A DNA stretch of 64,000 nucleotides from Thalassobaculum_A sp040219615 (lineage in GTDB: Bacteria; Pseudomonadota; Alphaproteobacteria; Thalassobaculales; Thalassobaculaceae), in the NCBI RefSeq assembly GCF_040219615.1, contig NZ_JAVJSE010000041.1, forward strand, positions 496,001 through 560,000. The letters run 5' to 3'. Of the stretch, positions 16,053 to 24,633 are shown in pieces (the stretch's first letter is position 1; each line of letters starts with the position of its first letter). Below the pieces are notes generated by a model. The model was not told the origin of the DNA. It made no database searches and was given only the letters and a program-made list of their open reading frames with translations. Position numbers and translations under genes: made by a program.

Positions 16053-16724
16053 ATGTTTTTTTATCCGCATGAGAAGGTTGCATTGTTCATCGACGGCGCG
16101 AATCTCTATTCCGCTGCCCGGGCCCTCGGATTCGACATCGACTACAAGCGGCTGCTCGAACTCTTCGGCAGCAAGGCCCATCTGATCCGCGCGTTCTACT
16201 ACACCGCGCTGCTCGAGGATCAGGAGTATTCGCCGATCCGCCCGCTGGTCGACTGGCTCGACTACAACGGCTACAGCCTGGTGACCAAGCCGGCGAAGGA
16301 GTTCACCGATTCCCAGGGCCGCCGCCGGATCAAGGGCAACATGGATATCGAGCTGGCGGTCGACATGATGGAGATGGTCGACCGACTGGACCATGTCGTG
16401 CTGTTCTCGGGCGACGGCGACTTCCGCTCGCTGATCGAGGCGGTGCAGCGCAAGGGCGTGCGGGCCACGGTGGTGTCGACGATCCGCTCCTCGCCGCCGA
16501 TGATCGCCGACGAGCTTCGCCGCCAGGCCGATCAGTTCATCGACCTCGACCAGCTGGCGAGCGACATCGAGCGGGTCCATGCCGACCGGCCGCCGCGGCG
16601 CGAACGCCCGGCCCCGTCGTCCAGCGACAATTCGACCGACGACGAAGAGGACTTCGAGGACGAGATGCCGGCCGTGGTGACGCGCCGGACACCGCGCCGT
16701 CCCGGCGGCTACGACGGCGTCTGA
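16053..16724 (+). CDS. NYN-domain (LabA/DUF88-type) putative ribonuclease
   Basis: The 223-residue protein has a PIN-like NYN domain in residues 1 to about 165. The acidic metal-site motifs are ALFIDGANLY, GNMDIELAVDMME and LFSGDGDFRSL. The C-terminal about 55 residues are charged and probably disordered (acidic DDEEDFEDE followed by Arg-rich TRRTPRRPGG). NYN proteins of this group are widespread in alphaproteobacteria, and an RNase role is predicted from the fold rather than shown. The gene is followed after nine bases by the glycosylase gene, so the two are very likely co-transcribed. Confidence 0.9.
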   Translation: MFFYPHEKVALFIDGANLYSAARALGFDIDYKRLLELFGSKAHLIRAFYYTALLEDQEYSPIRPLVDWLDYNGYSLVTKPAKEFTDSQGRRRIKGNMDIELAVDMMEMVDRLDHVVLFSGDGDFRSLIEAVQRKGVRATVVSTIRSSPPMIADELRRQADQFIDLDQLASDIERVHADRPPRRERPAPSSSDNSTDDEEDFEDEMPAVVTRRTPRRPGGYDGV

Positions 16725-16733
16725 TACCCGACG

Positions 16734-17396
16734 ATGGGGGCTTCGGACGTCGACCCGCCGCGCGACTGCCCGCTCTGTCCGCGCCTGGTCGCGTTCCACC
16801 GCGGCAATCGCGCGGCCTATCCGGATTTCTTCAACGCCCCGGTGCCGAGCTTCGGTCCGGCCGACGGCCGCCTGCTGATCGTCGGCCTCGCCCCCGGCCT
16901 GCGCGGGGCCAACCGGACCGGCCGGCCGTTCACCGGCGACTATGCCGGCGACCTGCTGTACGCGACGCTGATCGCGCACGGCTTCGCTCGCGGGACCTAC
17001 GACAAGCGACCGGATGACGGCCTCGAGCTGGTCGACTGCCGCATCACCAACGCCGTGCGCTGCGTGCCGCCGGAGAACAAGCCGGTCGGATCCGAGGTGT
17101 CGGCCTGCCGGCCGTTCCTGGTGAATACCATCGCCGGGATGCCGAACCTTCAGGCCATCCTGGTGCTCGGGTCGCTGGCCCACGGCGCGACCCTGGCCGC
17201 CCTCGGCCTGCGCAAGTCGGCCTGCAAGTTCGGCCACAACGCGGTGCATCCGCTGCCCGACGGCCGGACCCTGGTCAGTTCGTACCATTGCTCGCGCTAC
17301 AACACGAACACCGGCAAGCTGACGGCCGAGATGTTCCATGCGGTGTTCGGCACGGTTCGCGCCCTGCTCGACGGCCCGCCGGCGACCCGAAGCTAG
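16734..17396 (+). CDS. Family 5-type (UDGb) uracil-DNA glycosylase
   Basis: The 220-residue protein carries the UDGb-type motif GLAPGLRGANRTGRPFTGD at about 45-63. Its second motif SYHCSRYNTNTGKLT is at about 182-196, resembling the HPSxxNTxTG motif of this family. Cysteines in CPLCPRL near the N-terminus, together with others (DCRITNAVRC), could bind the [4Fe-4S] cluster found in family 4/5 enzymes. The replacement of HPS by YHC in the second motif is unusual. The expected role is removal of uracil or other deaminated bases from DNA. It lies nine bases after the NYN gene, and its end overlaps the convergent membrane-protein gene by four bases. Confidence 0.88.
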   Translation: MGASDVDPPRDCPLCPRLVAFHRGNRAAYPDFFNAPVPSFGPADGRLLIVGLAPGLRGANRTGRPFTGDYAGDLLYATLIAHGFARGTYDKRPDDGLELVDCRITNAVRCVPPENKPVGSEVSACRPFLVNTIAGMPNLQAILVLGSLAHGATLAALGLRKSACKFGHNAVHPLPDGRTLVSSYHCSRYNTNTGKLTAEMFHAVFGTVRALLDGPPATRS

Positions 17397-17833
17397 CCGC
17401 AGGCCAGGTCGTAGCGCCCGCGATACAGTTCATTCATCCAGCCGTATTCGAAGCCGACCAGGTAGAGCACCAGGGCCGACAGCACGGCGACGAGCAGCAG
17501 TTCCCGCACGCGGACCCAATCCACGTACCAGAACAGCGCCGCGACCAGCAGCAGCACCGGCGCCCAGAACTGGATCGTCGCGGTGAAGTACAGCAGGTGG
17601 ATCTCGAACGGGTACACGACGCGCCGCCCGGCCTCGATCTGCGACTTCAGCCAGCAGGTCGACGTCGGCTCGACATAGGCCCACACCAGGACCGCGACGT
17701 TCAGCACGACCAGCAGGACCAGCGGGCTGGCGACCGACAGGCCGGCCATGACCGGCTTGAGGCGCGCCGGCCGGCGCGGCGCCGGTTCCGGAAACGGGGG
17801 CTGGAGGCCGCCGTCGCCGGAAGCGCCGGTCAT
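17393..17833 (-). CDS. Small membrane protein of unknown function
   Basis: This 146-residue protein has a Pro-rich N-terminus and three clear membrane helices (PLVLLVVLNVAVLVWAYV, FWAPVLLLVAALFWYV, LLLVAVLSALVLYLVG). No catalytic motif is visible and I do not recognise the family. Its ATG overlaps the smpB stop as ATGA, so it is probably translated with smpB. Codon use matches its neighbours. Confidence 0.75.
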   Translation of the reverse strand: MTGASGDGGLQPPFPEPAPRRPARLKPVMAGLSVASPLVLLVVLNVAVLVWAYVEPTSTCWLKSQIEAGRRVVYPFEIHLLYFTATIQFWAPVLLLVAALFWYVDWVRVRELLLVAVLSALVLYLVGFEYGWMNELYRGRYDLACG

Positions 17834-18300
17834 GCCCGCTCCCGCATGATCCGCGACTTCTGACGCTCCCAGTCGCGCTTCTTCTGGTCTTCGCGCTTGT
17901 CGGCCAGCTTCTTGCCGCGCGCCATGCCGAGCTCGAGCTTGGCGATGCCCCGGTCGTTGAAGTACAGCGAGATCGGCACCAGCGTGTAGCCCTCGCGCCG
18001 GATCAGACCGAGCAGGCGCTCCTTCTCGCGCTTGTGCACCAGCAGCCGGCGGATCCGCTTCGGCTCGTGGTTGAACGGCTCGGCCGGCCGGTACTCGGGG
18101 ATGTGCGCATTGATGAGCGCGAGGCCGCCCTCGTACTCGCCCGCATAGGACTCGCCGATCGATGCGCGGCCCTCGCGCAGCGACTTCACCTCCGAGCCGG
18201 TCAGCATCATGCCGGCCTCGATGGTATCCTCGATCTGATAGTCGAAACGCGCCCGCCGGTTCCGCGCCACCTCCCGGCGGGTGCCTTGGCTGCCCGCCAT
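17830..18300 (-). CDS. smpB: SsrA (tmRNA)-binding protein
   Basis: The 156-residue trans-translation factor binds tmRNA and rescues stalled ribosomes. The OB-fold core has the family pattern GMMLTGSEVKSLREGRASI, YAGEYEGGLALINAHIPEY and YTLVPISLYFNDRGIAKLELG. The C-terminal basic tail (GKKLADKREDQKKRDWERQ) inserts into the mRNA channel. Length and ends are normal. It follows dapA by 19 bases, a common alphaproteobacterial order. Confidence 0.97.
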   Translation of the reverse strand: MAGSQGTRREVARNRRARFDYQIEDTIEAGMMLTGSEVKSLREGRASIGESYAGEYEGGLALINAHIPEYRPAEPFNHEPKRIRRLLVHKREKERLLGLIRREGYTLVPISLYFNDRGIAKLELGMARGKKLADKREDQKKRDWERQKSRIMRERA

Positions 18301-18319
18301 GACGCCCTCGCTGTGCCCG

Positions 18320-19219
18320 TCAGTTCAACAACCCGGCATGCCGCATCGCGTCCTCGACGCGGCGCTTGCTGGTCTCGGCGATTTCCACCATCGGCAGCCG
18401 TGCCGTGCCGTCGCACAGGCCGATCAGCTTCGCCGCGTACTTCACCGGGCCGGGGCTTGTCTCGCAGAACAGCGCCGCATGCAAGGGCTGCAGCCGCTCG
18501 TTGATCGAAAACACGGTGTCGAGGTCGCGGCGCTGCCAGGCCTCGTGCAGCTCGGACAGCGGCTTCGGTGCGACGTTCGCGGTCACCGAGATGCAGCCAT
18601 GGCCGCCATGGGCCAGGAACGGCACGATCGAGGCGTCTTCGCCCGAAAGCTGGGTGAAGTCCGGGCCGATGGCCATCCGGGTCTTGATCGGCCGCACCGG
18701 GTCGGAGGTCGCGTCCTTGACCCCGGTCACCCGCGGCAGGTCGGCGAGCCGCGCCATGGTCTCGACGGTCATGTCGACGATCGAGCGTCCCGGGATGTTG
18801 TAGATGATCACCGGGATCTCGGCGCTGTCGTGCACCGCCTTGAAATGCTGGTACAGGCCTTCCTGGGTCGGCTTGTTGTAGTACGGCGTGACATGCAGCA
18901 CCGCATCGGCGCCGGCTTCCTTGGCGTGGCGGGTGAAGTCCATCGCCTCGGCGGTCGAGTTCGAACCGGCGCCGGCAATCACCGGAACCCGGCCGCGCGC
19001 CTCGTCGATGCAGAGCTCGACCACGCGCTTGTGCTCCTCGTGGCTCAGCGTCGGGCTCTCGCCGGTGGTCCCGACCGGGATCAGGCCGTGCGTGCCGTTC
19101 GTGATCTGGTAGTCGACGAGTTTCCGGAACGCGTCCTCGTCCACCGAACCGTTCTTGAACGGCGTGATCAGGGCAACCAGCGACCCCTTGAACATCGGCT
19201 CTCCGAACGCGTAACCCAT
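18320..19219 (-). CDS. dapA: 4-hydroxy-tetrahydrodipicolinate synthase
   Basis: The 299-residue TIM-barrel aldolase condenses pyruvate with aspartate semialdehyde in lysine and diaminopimelate synthesis. Key residues visible are the GTTGESPTLS loop, Tyr in IIYNIPGRS, and the Schiff-base lysine in RVTGVKDATSD. Two starts have ribosome sites: 19219 (GGGAGAGGG, used here) and 19195 (MFKGSLVALIT, GGAGA), the latter matching the usual family N-terminus. This copy, beside smpB, is the likely biosynthetic enzyme; a second homologue lies at 34 kb. Confidence 0.95.
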   Translation of the reverse strand: MGYAFGEPMFKGSLVALITPFKNGSVDEDAFRKLVDYQITNGTHGLIPVGTTGESPTLSHEEHKRVVELCIDEARGRVPVIAGAGSNSTAEAMDFTRHAKEAGADAVLHVTPYYNKPTQEGLYQHFKAVHDSAEIPVIIYNIPGRSIVDMTVETMARLADLPRVTGVKDATSDPVRPIKTRMAIGPDFTQLSGEDASIVPFLAHGGHGCISVTANVAPKPLSELHEAWQRRDLDTVFSINERLQPLHAALFCETSPGPVKYAAKLIGLCDGTARLPMVEIAETSKRRVEDAMRHAGLLN

Positions 19220-19379
19220 CGGCCCTCTCCCGAAGCGGCGACTTCACATGTCGCGGAGCCGGACCTTACGCCGCAGGTTCCGAGCGGGCAAGGCTCGCGG
19301 CCCCCCTCCCGCGCGGCCCCGGAACGCGGTATGTTGTTGTGCGTTGCGGAATTCTGACGAAAGAAGCGTCGATACTCCG

Positions 19380-21611
19380 ATGCCCATGCCCGAGCGGCGA
19401 TCAGCCCCCCTTCCTCCCGGTTCCCGCAGCCGTCGACCCGGTCGATCGGCCCTGCTTGCGGCCATCGCCCTGCTCGGCGGCCTCGGCCTCCCGGCATCCG
19501 CGGTCCTGGCGGCCGCGCAGCCGCCGCGACCGGTATCGCGACCCGCGGTCGACGCGCCGTCGGAGCCGCCCGCCGAAGCGACCGCCGAGCGATCGGCCCG
19601 GCCGGCGGACGGCCTGCCGCCACGGCCGACCCCTCGCCCCCTGGTTGCTCCCGGCCGCCTGCCGCCGGGCGACTCCGCCTGGCGGACGACCCTGGCCTAT
19701 GCCGAGGACGGCGACTGGGATGCGGCGCTGGCGGTCCCCGGGCGGACGCAGGATGCCGATCTCGCCGCCGTGCTGCTGTGGCTCGACCTGCAGGATGCAA
19801 GCCGCCCCGCCGATTTCGCCACCCTCGCCGGGTTCCTGACCGAGCATCCGGGCTGGCCCGGCGAGTACGCGATCGAGCTCCGGGCCGAGCAGGCCATGCC
19901 GGCCGGCCTGCCGGGTTCCACCAAGGTGTTCTGGTTCCGGACGCACCGGCCGCGGACCGCGGCCGGGCGGCTGGCCTATCTGGATGCGCTCGACTCCGTG
20001 GGTGCCGGCGACGCCCTCGTGCAGGAGGTTCGCCGGGTCTGGCGCGAGCTGGATCTCGGCAACAAGGCATTCAAGGAATTCCTCGACCGCTACGGCCGGC
20101 ACCTGCGCCCGATCGACCACCAGCACCGTCTGGACGAGATGCTGTGGCGCGGCGAGTCGCAGGCGGTCGAGCGGACCCTGCCGCTGGTCTCCGGTGGCTG
20201 GCGGAAGCTGGCGGACGCCCGGCTGCGGCTCCGAGAGGGCCGCGGCGGCGTCGACCAGGCGATCGAGGCGGTGCCGGCGGAACTCCGCAACGATCCCGGC
20301 CTGTTGTATGAGCGTATCCGCTGGCGACGGCAGCGCGGTCTCGTCACCGAGGCGCGGGAACTGCTGTTCGAGGCCCCCCCGAAGCCCGAGTTCGAGGCGC
20401 TCTGGTGGCGCGAGCGGGCCTGGCACATCCGCGAGGCCCTGGACCGGGGCAGCTACCAGGACGGCTACCTGCTGGCGGCATCGCACGTGCAGCGCGGCGG
20501 CATCGCGTTCGCCGAGGCCGAGTGGCTGGCCGGCTGGATCGCCCTGCGGTTCCTGGACCAGCCCGCGGACGCGCTGCGCCATTTCCGGCAGCTCTACGAG
20601 AACGTCTCGACGCCGATCAGCCTGGGGCGGGCGGCCTACTGGGCCGGGCGGGCCGCCGACGCCCTCGGCGACTCCGCCGACGCCCGCGCTTGGTACGGCC
20701 GCGGCGCCGAACAGGCGACCACCTTCTACGGCCAACTCGCGGCCGCCCGGCTGGGCGCCACCGAGATAGCGCTGGCGGCTGCCGACCCGCTCTCCGAGGA
20801 GAAGAGGCAGGCCTTCCTGGCCCGCGACCTGGTGCGGGCGACCGCGTCCCTGATCCGGGTCGACCGCAGGAAGCTGGCGGAGCGGTTCCTGCGCACCCTG
20901 GCCTACCGGGCGGCGGACGAGGACGAGTCAGTCGCGATCGCCCGGCTGGCGGCAGAGCACGGCTTCACATCGACGGCGGTCTATGCCGCCCGCCGGGCGG
21001 CCCGCAGCGGCGCCGCCCTGATCGACCTGGGCTATCCGCTGCTCGACCCGCTGCCGGACATGACGCCCGAGCCGGCGCTGGTCCACGCCATCATCCGGCA
21101 GGAGAGCAGTTTCGACCGGGACGCAATCAGCCGGGCCGGGGCCCGCGGCCTGATGCAGTTGATGCCCGGCACCGCCAAGGACACCGCCAGGTCGGTCGGG
21201 GTCGACTACGACCTGGGGGCGCTGATCGCCGACCCGAGCTACAACGTGAGGCTGGGGCGGACCTATCTGAATGCCATGATCGAACGGTTCGACGGCCAGT
21301 ACGTCCTGGCGATCGCCGCCTACAACGCCGGGCCGCACCGGGTGAACCAGTGGATCGGCCGATACGGCCATCCGTCGTCGCCCGATGTCGACGTGATCGA
21401 CTGGATCGAGAAGATCCCGTTCTCCGAGACCCGGAACTACGTACAGCGGGTGCTCGAGGGACTGCACGTCTATCGCGGGCGGCTACCGCAGCAGGCATCG
21501 CTGATGCTCGCGGCGACCACCTGGCGGCCGCAGGCGGTCTGGTGCGTGTACAGCTGTGGCGTCTTGCTGGACGGCCAGCAGGCCGCCCTCGCACGGGAGA
21601 AGAGCCGATGA
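19380..21611 (+). CDS. slt: Soluble lytic murein transglycosylase (Slt70-like)
   Basis: The 743-residue periplasmic enzyme has an N-terminal signal peptide (RSALLAAIALLGGLGLPASAVLAAA), a proline-rich linker, a long alpha-superhelical domain and a C-terminal family 1 lytic transglycosylase domain at about 580-710. The catalytic glutamate is in IIRQESSFDRDA, followed by RGLMQLMPGTA and AAYNAGPHRVNQW. It cleaves glycan strands, leaving 1,6-anhydro ends. The start at 19380 places the signal peptide near the N-terminus; an earlier in-frame start would add a non-signal stretch of 44 residues. Its stop overlaps the next ATG as ATGA. Confidence 0.92.
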   Translation: MPMPERRSAPLPPGSRSRRPGRSALLAAIALLGGLGLPASAVLAAAQPPRPVSRPAVDAPSEPPAEATAERSARPADGLPPRPTPRPLVAPGRLPPGDSAWRTTLAYAEDGDWDAALAVPGRTQDADLAAVLLWLDLQDASRPADFATLAGFLTEHPGWPGEYAIELRAEQAMPAGLPGSTKVFWFRTHRPRTAAGRLAYLDALDSVGAGDALVQEVRRVWRELDLGNKAFKEFLDRYGRHLRPIDHQHRLDEMLWRGESQAVERTLPLVSGGWRKLADARLRLREGRGGVDQAIEAVPAELRNDPGLLYERIRWRRQRGLVTEARELLFEAPPKPEFEALWWRERAWHIREALDRGSYQDGYLLAASHVQRGGIAFAEAEWLAGWIALRFLDQPADALRHFRQLYENVSTPISLGRAAYWAGRAADALGDSADARAWYGRGAEQATTFYGQLAAARLGATEIALAAADPLSEEKRQAFLARDLVRATASLIRVDRRKLAERFLRTLAYRAADEDESVAIARLAAEHGFTSTAVYAARRAARSGAALIDLGYPLLDPLPDMTPEPALVHAIIRQESSFDRDAISRAGARGLMQLMPGTAKDTARSVGVDYDLGALIADPSYNVRLGRTYLNAMIERFDGQYVLAIAAYNAGPHRVNQWIGRYGHPSSPDVDVIDWIEKIPFSETRNYVQRVLEGLHVYRGRLPQQASLMLAATTWRPQAVWCVYSCGVLLDGQQAALAREKSR

Positions 21612-22312
21612 TCCACCGCCTGACCGGCATCGAGGCCTGCGTGTTCGATGCCTACGGCACGCTGTTCGACGTGCATTCCGCTGTCGGCCAATGCCGCGAC
21701 CGCTTCGGGCTGGAGTCCGGGCCGGCGCAGACCATGTCCGACAGCTGGCGGACGCGGCAGCTGCAGTATTCCTGGCTACGGTCGTTGATGGGCAAGCATG
21801 TCGATTTCTGGCAGGTCACCGGCGACGCCCTGGACTTCGCCCTCGACACCGCCTTCGGCCCCGGCAAGGCGCCGGACGGCCTGCGCCAGGCCCTGATGGA
21901 CAGCTACCTGGCCCTGCACACCTACCCCGAGGTGCCGGGCGTGCTCCGCAAGCTGAAGGATGCCGGCATGAAGACCGCGGTGCTGTCGAACGGCTCGCCG
22001 TCGATGCTGGAGAAGGTCTGTACCAGCACCGGGATCGACGCCGTGCTCGACGCCGTGCTGTCGATCGAGGACGTCGGGATCTACAAACCGCATCCCAGCG
22101 TCTACCGGCTGGCGGTCGAGCGCCTGGACCTCAGCGGGCCGGCCGCCGTCAGCTTCCAGTCCTCGAACGCCTGGGACGCGGCGGCGGCATCCGCCTTCGG
22201 GTTCAAGGTGGTGTGGTGCAACCGCTTCGGCCAGGCCCGCGAGCGACTGCCCGGCGCGCCCGACGTGGAAGTGACCAGCCTCACGGACCTCCCCGCCCTC
22301 GTCGGCGTCTGA
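21608..22312 (+). CDS. (S)-2-haloacid dehalogenase, HAD superfamily
   Basis: The 234-residue protein has the nucleophile motif VFDAYGTLFDVHSA (Asp near residue 12), the second motif TAVLSNGSPSMLE, the lysine in YKPHPSVYRLA and the fourth motif SSNAWDAAAASAFGFK. This order and SSNAWD are typical of type II L-2-haloacid dehalogenases, which replace halogen by hydroxyl with inversion. The true substrate could be another small 2-substituted acid. It is translationally coupled to slt by ATGA and followed within 10 bases by the alpha/beta hydrolase. Confidence 0.9.
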   Translation: MIHRLTGIEACVFDAYGTLFDVHSAVGQCRDRFGLESGPAQTMSDSWRTRQLQYSWLRSLMGKHVDFWQVTGDALDFALDTAFGPGKAPDGLRQALMDSYLALHTYPEVPGVLRKLKDAGMKTAVLSNGSPSMLEKVCTSTGIDAVLDAVLSIEDVGIYKPHPSVYRLAVERLDLSGPAAVSFQSSNAWDAAAASAFGFKVVWCNRFGQARERLPGAPDVEVTSLTDLPALVGV

Positions 22313-22319
22313 ACCGCCG

Positions 22320-23171
22320 ATGTCCGCCGCCCCGCGCGAGCGCCCGGTCAGCAACCGCGACGGTCGGCGAATCCATGTCTCCGACTGGGGCGATCCGCTC
22401 GACCCCCGAACGCCGATCCTCGGCCTGCCCGGCTACGCCCGCAACGCCCGGGACTTCCAGCACGTCGCCGAGCGGCTGGCACCGCGCCGGCTGGTCTCGC
22501 TCGACTACCGCGGCCGAGGACGGTCCGACTATGAGCGGGACTGGCGGGACTACGACCCGCGCGGCCTGGTCGACGACGTCCGGCAGGTGACGGTGGCGAC
22601 CGGGCTGCACCGGTTCGTGGCCATCGGGACGTCGCTGGGCGGTATCCTGGCGATGGCCCTGGCGGTCGCCATGCCGTCCGCCCTTGCCGGAGCGGTCCTG
22701 AACGACGTGGGACCGGCGGCGGCCAGCGGCGGAGCCGACTACCTGATCGACTACATGGGCCGGGACCGGCCGCAGCCGGACTGGCCGAGCGCGGTGGCCG
22801 AACTCCAGCGGAACATCCCGAACCTGTCGCTGCAGACCGAAGAGGAGTGGCTGGCCTTCGCCCGCAACACCTTCCGCCGCGGCGAAGACGGGCTCCTGCA
22901 TATCGACTGGGACCCGGCAGTGGTCCGGCCGCTGCGACGCGGCTCGGCCCGCGGGACCGATCTCTGGCCGCTGTTCCGCGCCCTGCGGCCGTATCCGGTC
23001 CTGGCGATCCGCGGCGGGGCGTCGATGCTGCTGTCGGCCGAGACCTTCGACGCGATGGCCGCCGCCCATCCGGGCATGCGGCGGATAACCCTGGAGGGGG
23101 TCGGGCATGCCCCGACCCTGGACGAACCGATCCTGCGCGAGGCCCTCGATGACTTCCTCGATTCCGTCTGA
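22320..23171 (+). CDS. Alpha/beta hydrolase
   Basis: The 283-residue cytosolic hydrolase has the oxyanion region ILGLPGYARNARDF, nucleophile elbow AIGTSLGGILAM (Ser near residue 107) and the catalytic-histidine segment GVGHAPTLDEP. The arginine-rich motif LDYRGRGRSDY precedes it. The family covers esterases, epoxide hydrolases and C-C hydrolases, and the substrate cannot be told. It belongs to the slt-dehalogenase-hydrolase-dehydratase run; its end overlaps the next gene by 23 bases. Confidence 0.88.
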   Translation: MSAAPRERPVSNRDGRRIHVSDWGDPLDPRTPILGLPGYARNARDFQHVAERLAPRRLVSLDYRGRGRSDYERDWRDYDPRGLVDDVRQVTVATGLHRFVAIGTSLGGILAMALAVAMPSALAGAVLNDVGPAAASGGADYLIDYMGRDRPQPDWPSAVAELQRNIPNLSLQTEEEWLAFARNTFRRGEDGLLHIDWDPAVVRPLRRGSARGTDLWPLFRALRPYPVLAIRGGASMLLSAETFDAMAAAHPGMRRITLEGVGHAPTLDEPILREALDDFLDSV

Positions 23172-24141
23172 CCTGCCGTCGGCCGCCGACGTACGGGCCG
23201 CCGCCGCGCGCCTGGCCGGCGTCGCGGTGCGCACGCCGCTGCTGGAGCCGGGGTTGCTGAACGCCCGGCTCGGCGGCCGGCTCCTGGTCAAGGCCGAGCC
23301 GCTGCAGCGCACCGGGTCGTTCAAGTTCCGGGGCGCCTACAACCGGGTCTCGCTGATCCCGGCGGCGGACCGCGACCGCGGCGTCGTCGCCCTGTCGTCG
23401 GGAAACCACGCCCAGGGCGTCGCCGCAGCGGCCGCCATGCTCGGCCTCTCCGCCACGGTCGTGATGCCGGCCGACGCCCCCGCCATCAAGCGCGCCAACA
23501 CCGCGGCCCTGGGGGCCCGCGTGGTCGCATACGACCGGCATTGCGACGACCGCGAGGCGATCGCCGCCGGGATCGCCGCGCGCACCGGCGCCACCATCGT
23601 GAAGCCCTACGACGACCCCGGCATCATCGCCGGCCAGGGGACCGTCGGCCTGGAGATCGCCGAGCAGACGGCGGAACTGGGCGTACGGCCAGACGCGGTC
23701 CTGGTCTGCTGCGGTGGCGGCGGCCTGGTCTCGGGCACCGCCCTGGCGCTCGCCGACGCGGCACCGGGCGTCCCGGTGTGGTGCGTGGAGCCGGCGGCGT
23801 TCGACGACACCCGGCGGTCATTGGCGGCCGGCGAGCGGCTGGGCAATCCGCCGGAGGCCCGGTCGATCTGCGACGCCCTGCTGTCGCCGATGCCCGGCCA
23901 CCTGACCTTCGCGCTGAACCGCCGGCTGCTCGCCGGCGGGCTGGCCGTCGACGACGACGAGGTGCGGCACGCCATGCGTACCGCGTTCGAGACCCTGAAG
24001 CTGGTGGTCGAACCCGGCGGCGCGGTCGCACTCGCCGCCGTCCTGTCCGGCCGGATCGAGATCAGCGGCCGGACCGTCGTCGTCGTCGCATCCGGCGGCA
24101 ATGTCGATCCGGAGACCTTTGCGGATGCGCTCGCCGCCTGA
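23149..24141 (+). CDS. PLP-dependent threonine/serine dehydratase-like enzyme
   Basis: The 330-residue fold-type II PLP enzyme has the PLP lysine in TGSFKFRGAYNR, the SSGNHAQGVA substrate loop and the phosphate-binding glycine run CCGGGGLVSG. Lacking the C-terminal ACT-like regulatory domain of IlvA, it resembles catabolic threonine dehydratase, serine/threonine racemase or hydroxyaspartate dehydratase. The exact substrate is not determined. The start at 23149 has a GAGG site within the end of the hydrolase gene. Confidence 0.88.
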   Translation: MTSSIPSDLPSAADVRAAAARLAGVAVRTPLLEPGLLNARLGGRLLVKAEPLQRTGSFKFRGAYNRVSLIPAADRDRGVVALSSGNHAQGVAAAAAMLGLSATVVMPADAPAIKRANTAALGARVVAYDRHCDDREAIAAGIAARTGATIVKPYDDPGIIAGQGTVGLEIAEQTAELGVRPDAVLVCCGGGGLVSGTALALADAAPGVPVWCVEPAAFDDTRRSLAAGERLGNPPEARSICDALLSPMPGHLTFALNRRLLAGGLAVDDDEVRHAMRTAFETLKLVVEPGGAVALAAVLSGRIEISGRTVVVVASGGNVDPETFADALAA

Positions 24142-24150
24142 CCGGCGACG

Positions 24151-24633
24151 TCAGCTGCCGGCTTCGACCGCGGCCACCGGCGTCGCCTGTGCCGGCGAGG
24201 AATCGCCGTCGCGGTGCATGGCCGGCTTGATCGGCTCGAGGCGCGGCATCGGCTTCTTCTCGCCCTCCGGCGGGAAGTGCCGGCAGTTGCCCTCGAAGAA
24301 CGCCCCCGGCTCGATCGACAGGCGCTCCTGCACCACGTCGGCGATGACGCGGGCGGTCTTGATCAGGGTCACGTGCCGCGCCTTGATCTGACCGGTCACC
24401 GATCCGGCGATCACCACCGTCTCCGCCTCGATCGCACCGCGCACCGTCGCCGAGCTGCTGACGGTCAGCTTCTTGGAGACGATGTCGCCCTCGACCGTTC
24501 CGTCGACCTGTATGTCGCCGCCGCTGTTGAGGTTGCCGTTGATCGACAGGTCGGAACTGATGATCGACGGCGCCGCCGGCTTCGGGGCGCCCGCCGTCTC
24601 GGTTCTGCTAGTTGGTTTCTTTTGACTGAACAT
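24151..24633 (-). CDS. Bactofilin cytoskeletal protein
   Basis: The 160-residue protein has the DUF583 bactofilin core at about 22-120, a right-handed beta-helix rich in short Gly/Val/Ile repeats (SIISSDLSINGNLNSGG, IQVDGTVEGDI, VRGAIEAETVVIAG). Disordered tails flank the core at both ends. Bactofilins polymerise without nucleotide and anchor cell-wall enzymes at curved membranes. The start overlaps the end of the upstream M23 peptidase gene by 26 bases, a pairing known to place an LmdC-type peptidase under bactofilin control in stalked alphaproteobacteria. Confidence 0.93.
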   Translation of the reverse strand: MFSQKKPTSRTETAGAPKPAAPSIISSDLSINGNLNSGGDIQVDGTVEGDIVSKKLTVSSSATVRGAIEAETVVIAGSVTGQIKARHVTLIKTARVIADVVQERLSIEPGAFFEGNCRHFPPEGEKKPMPRLEPIKPAMHRDGDSSPAQATPVAAVEAGS

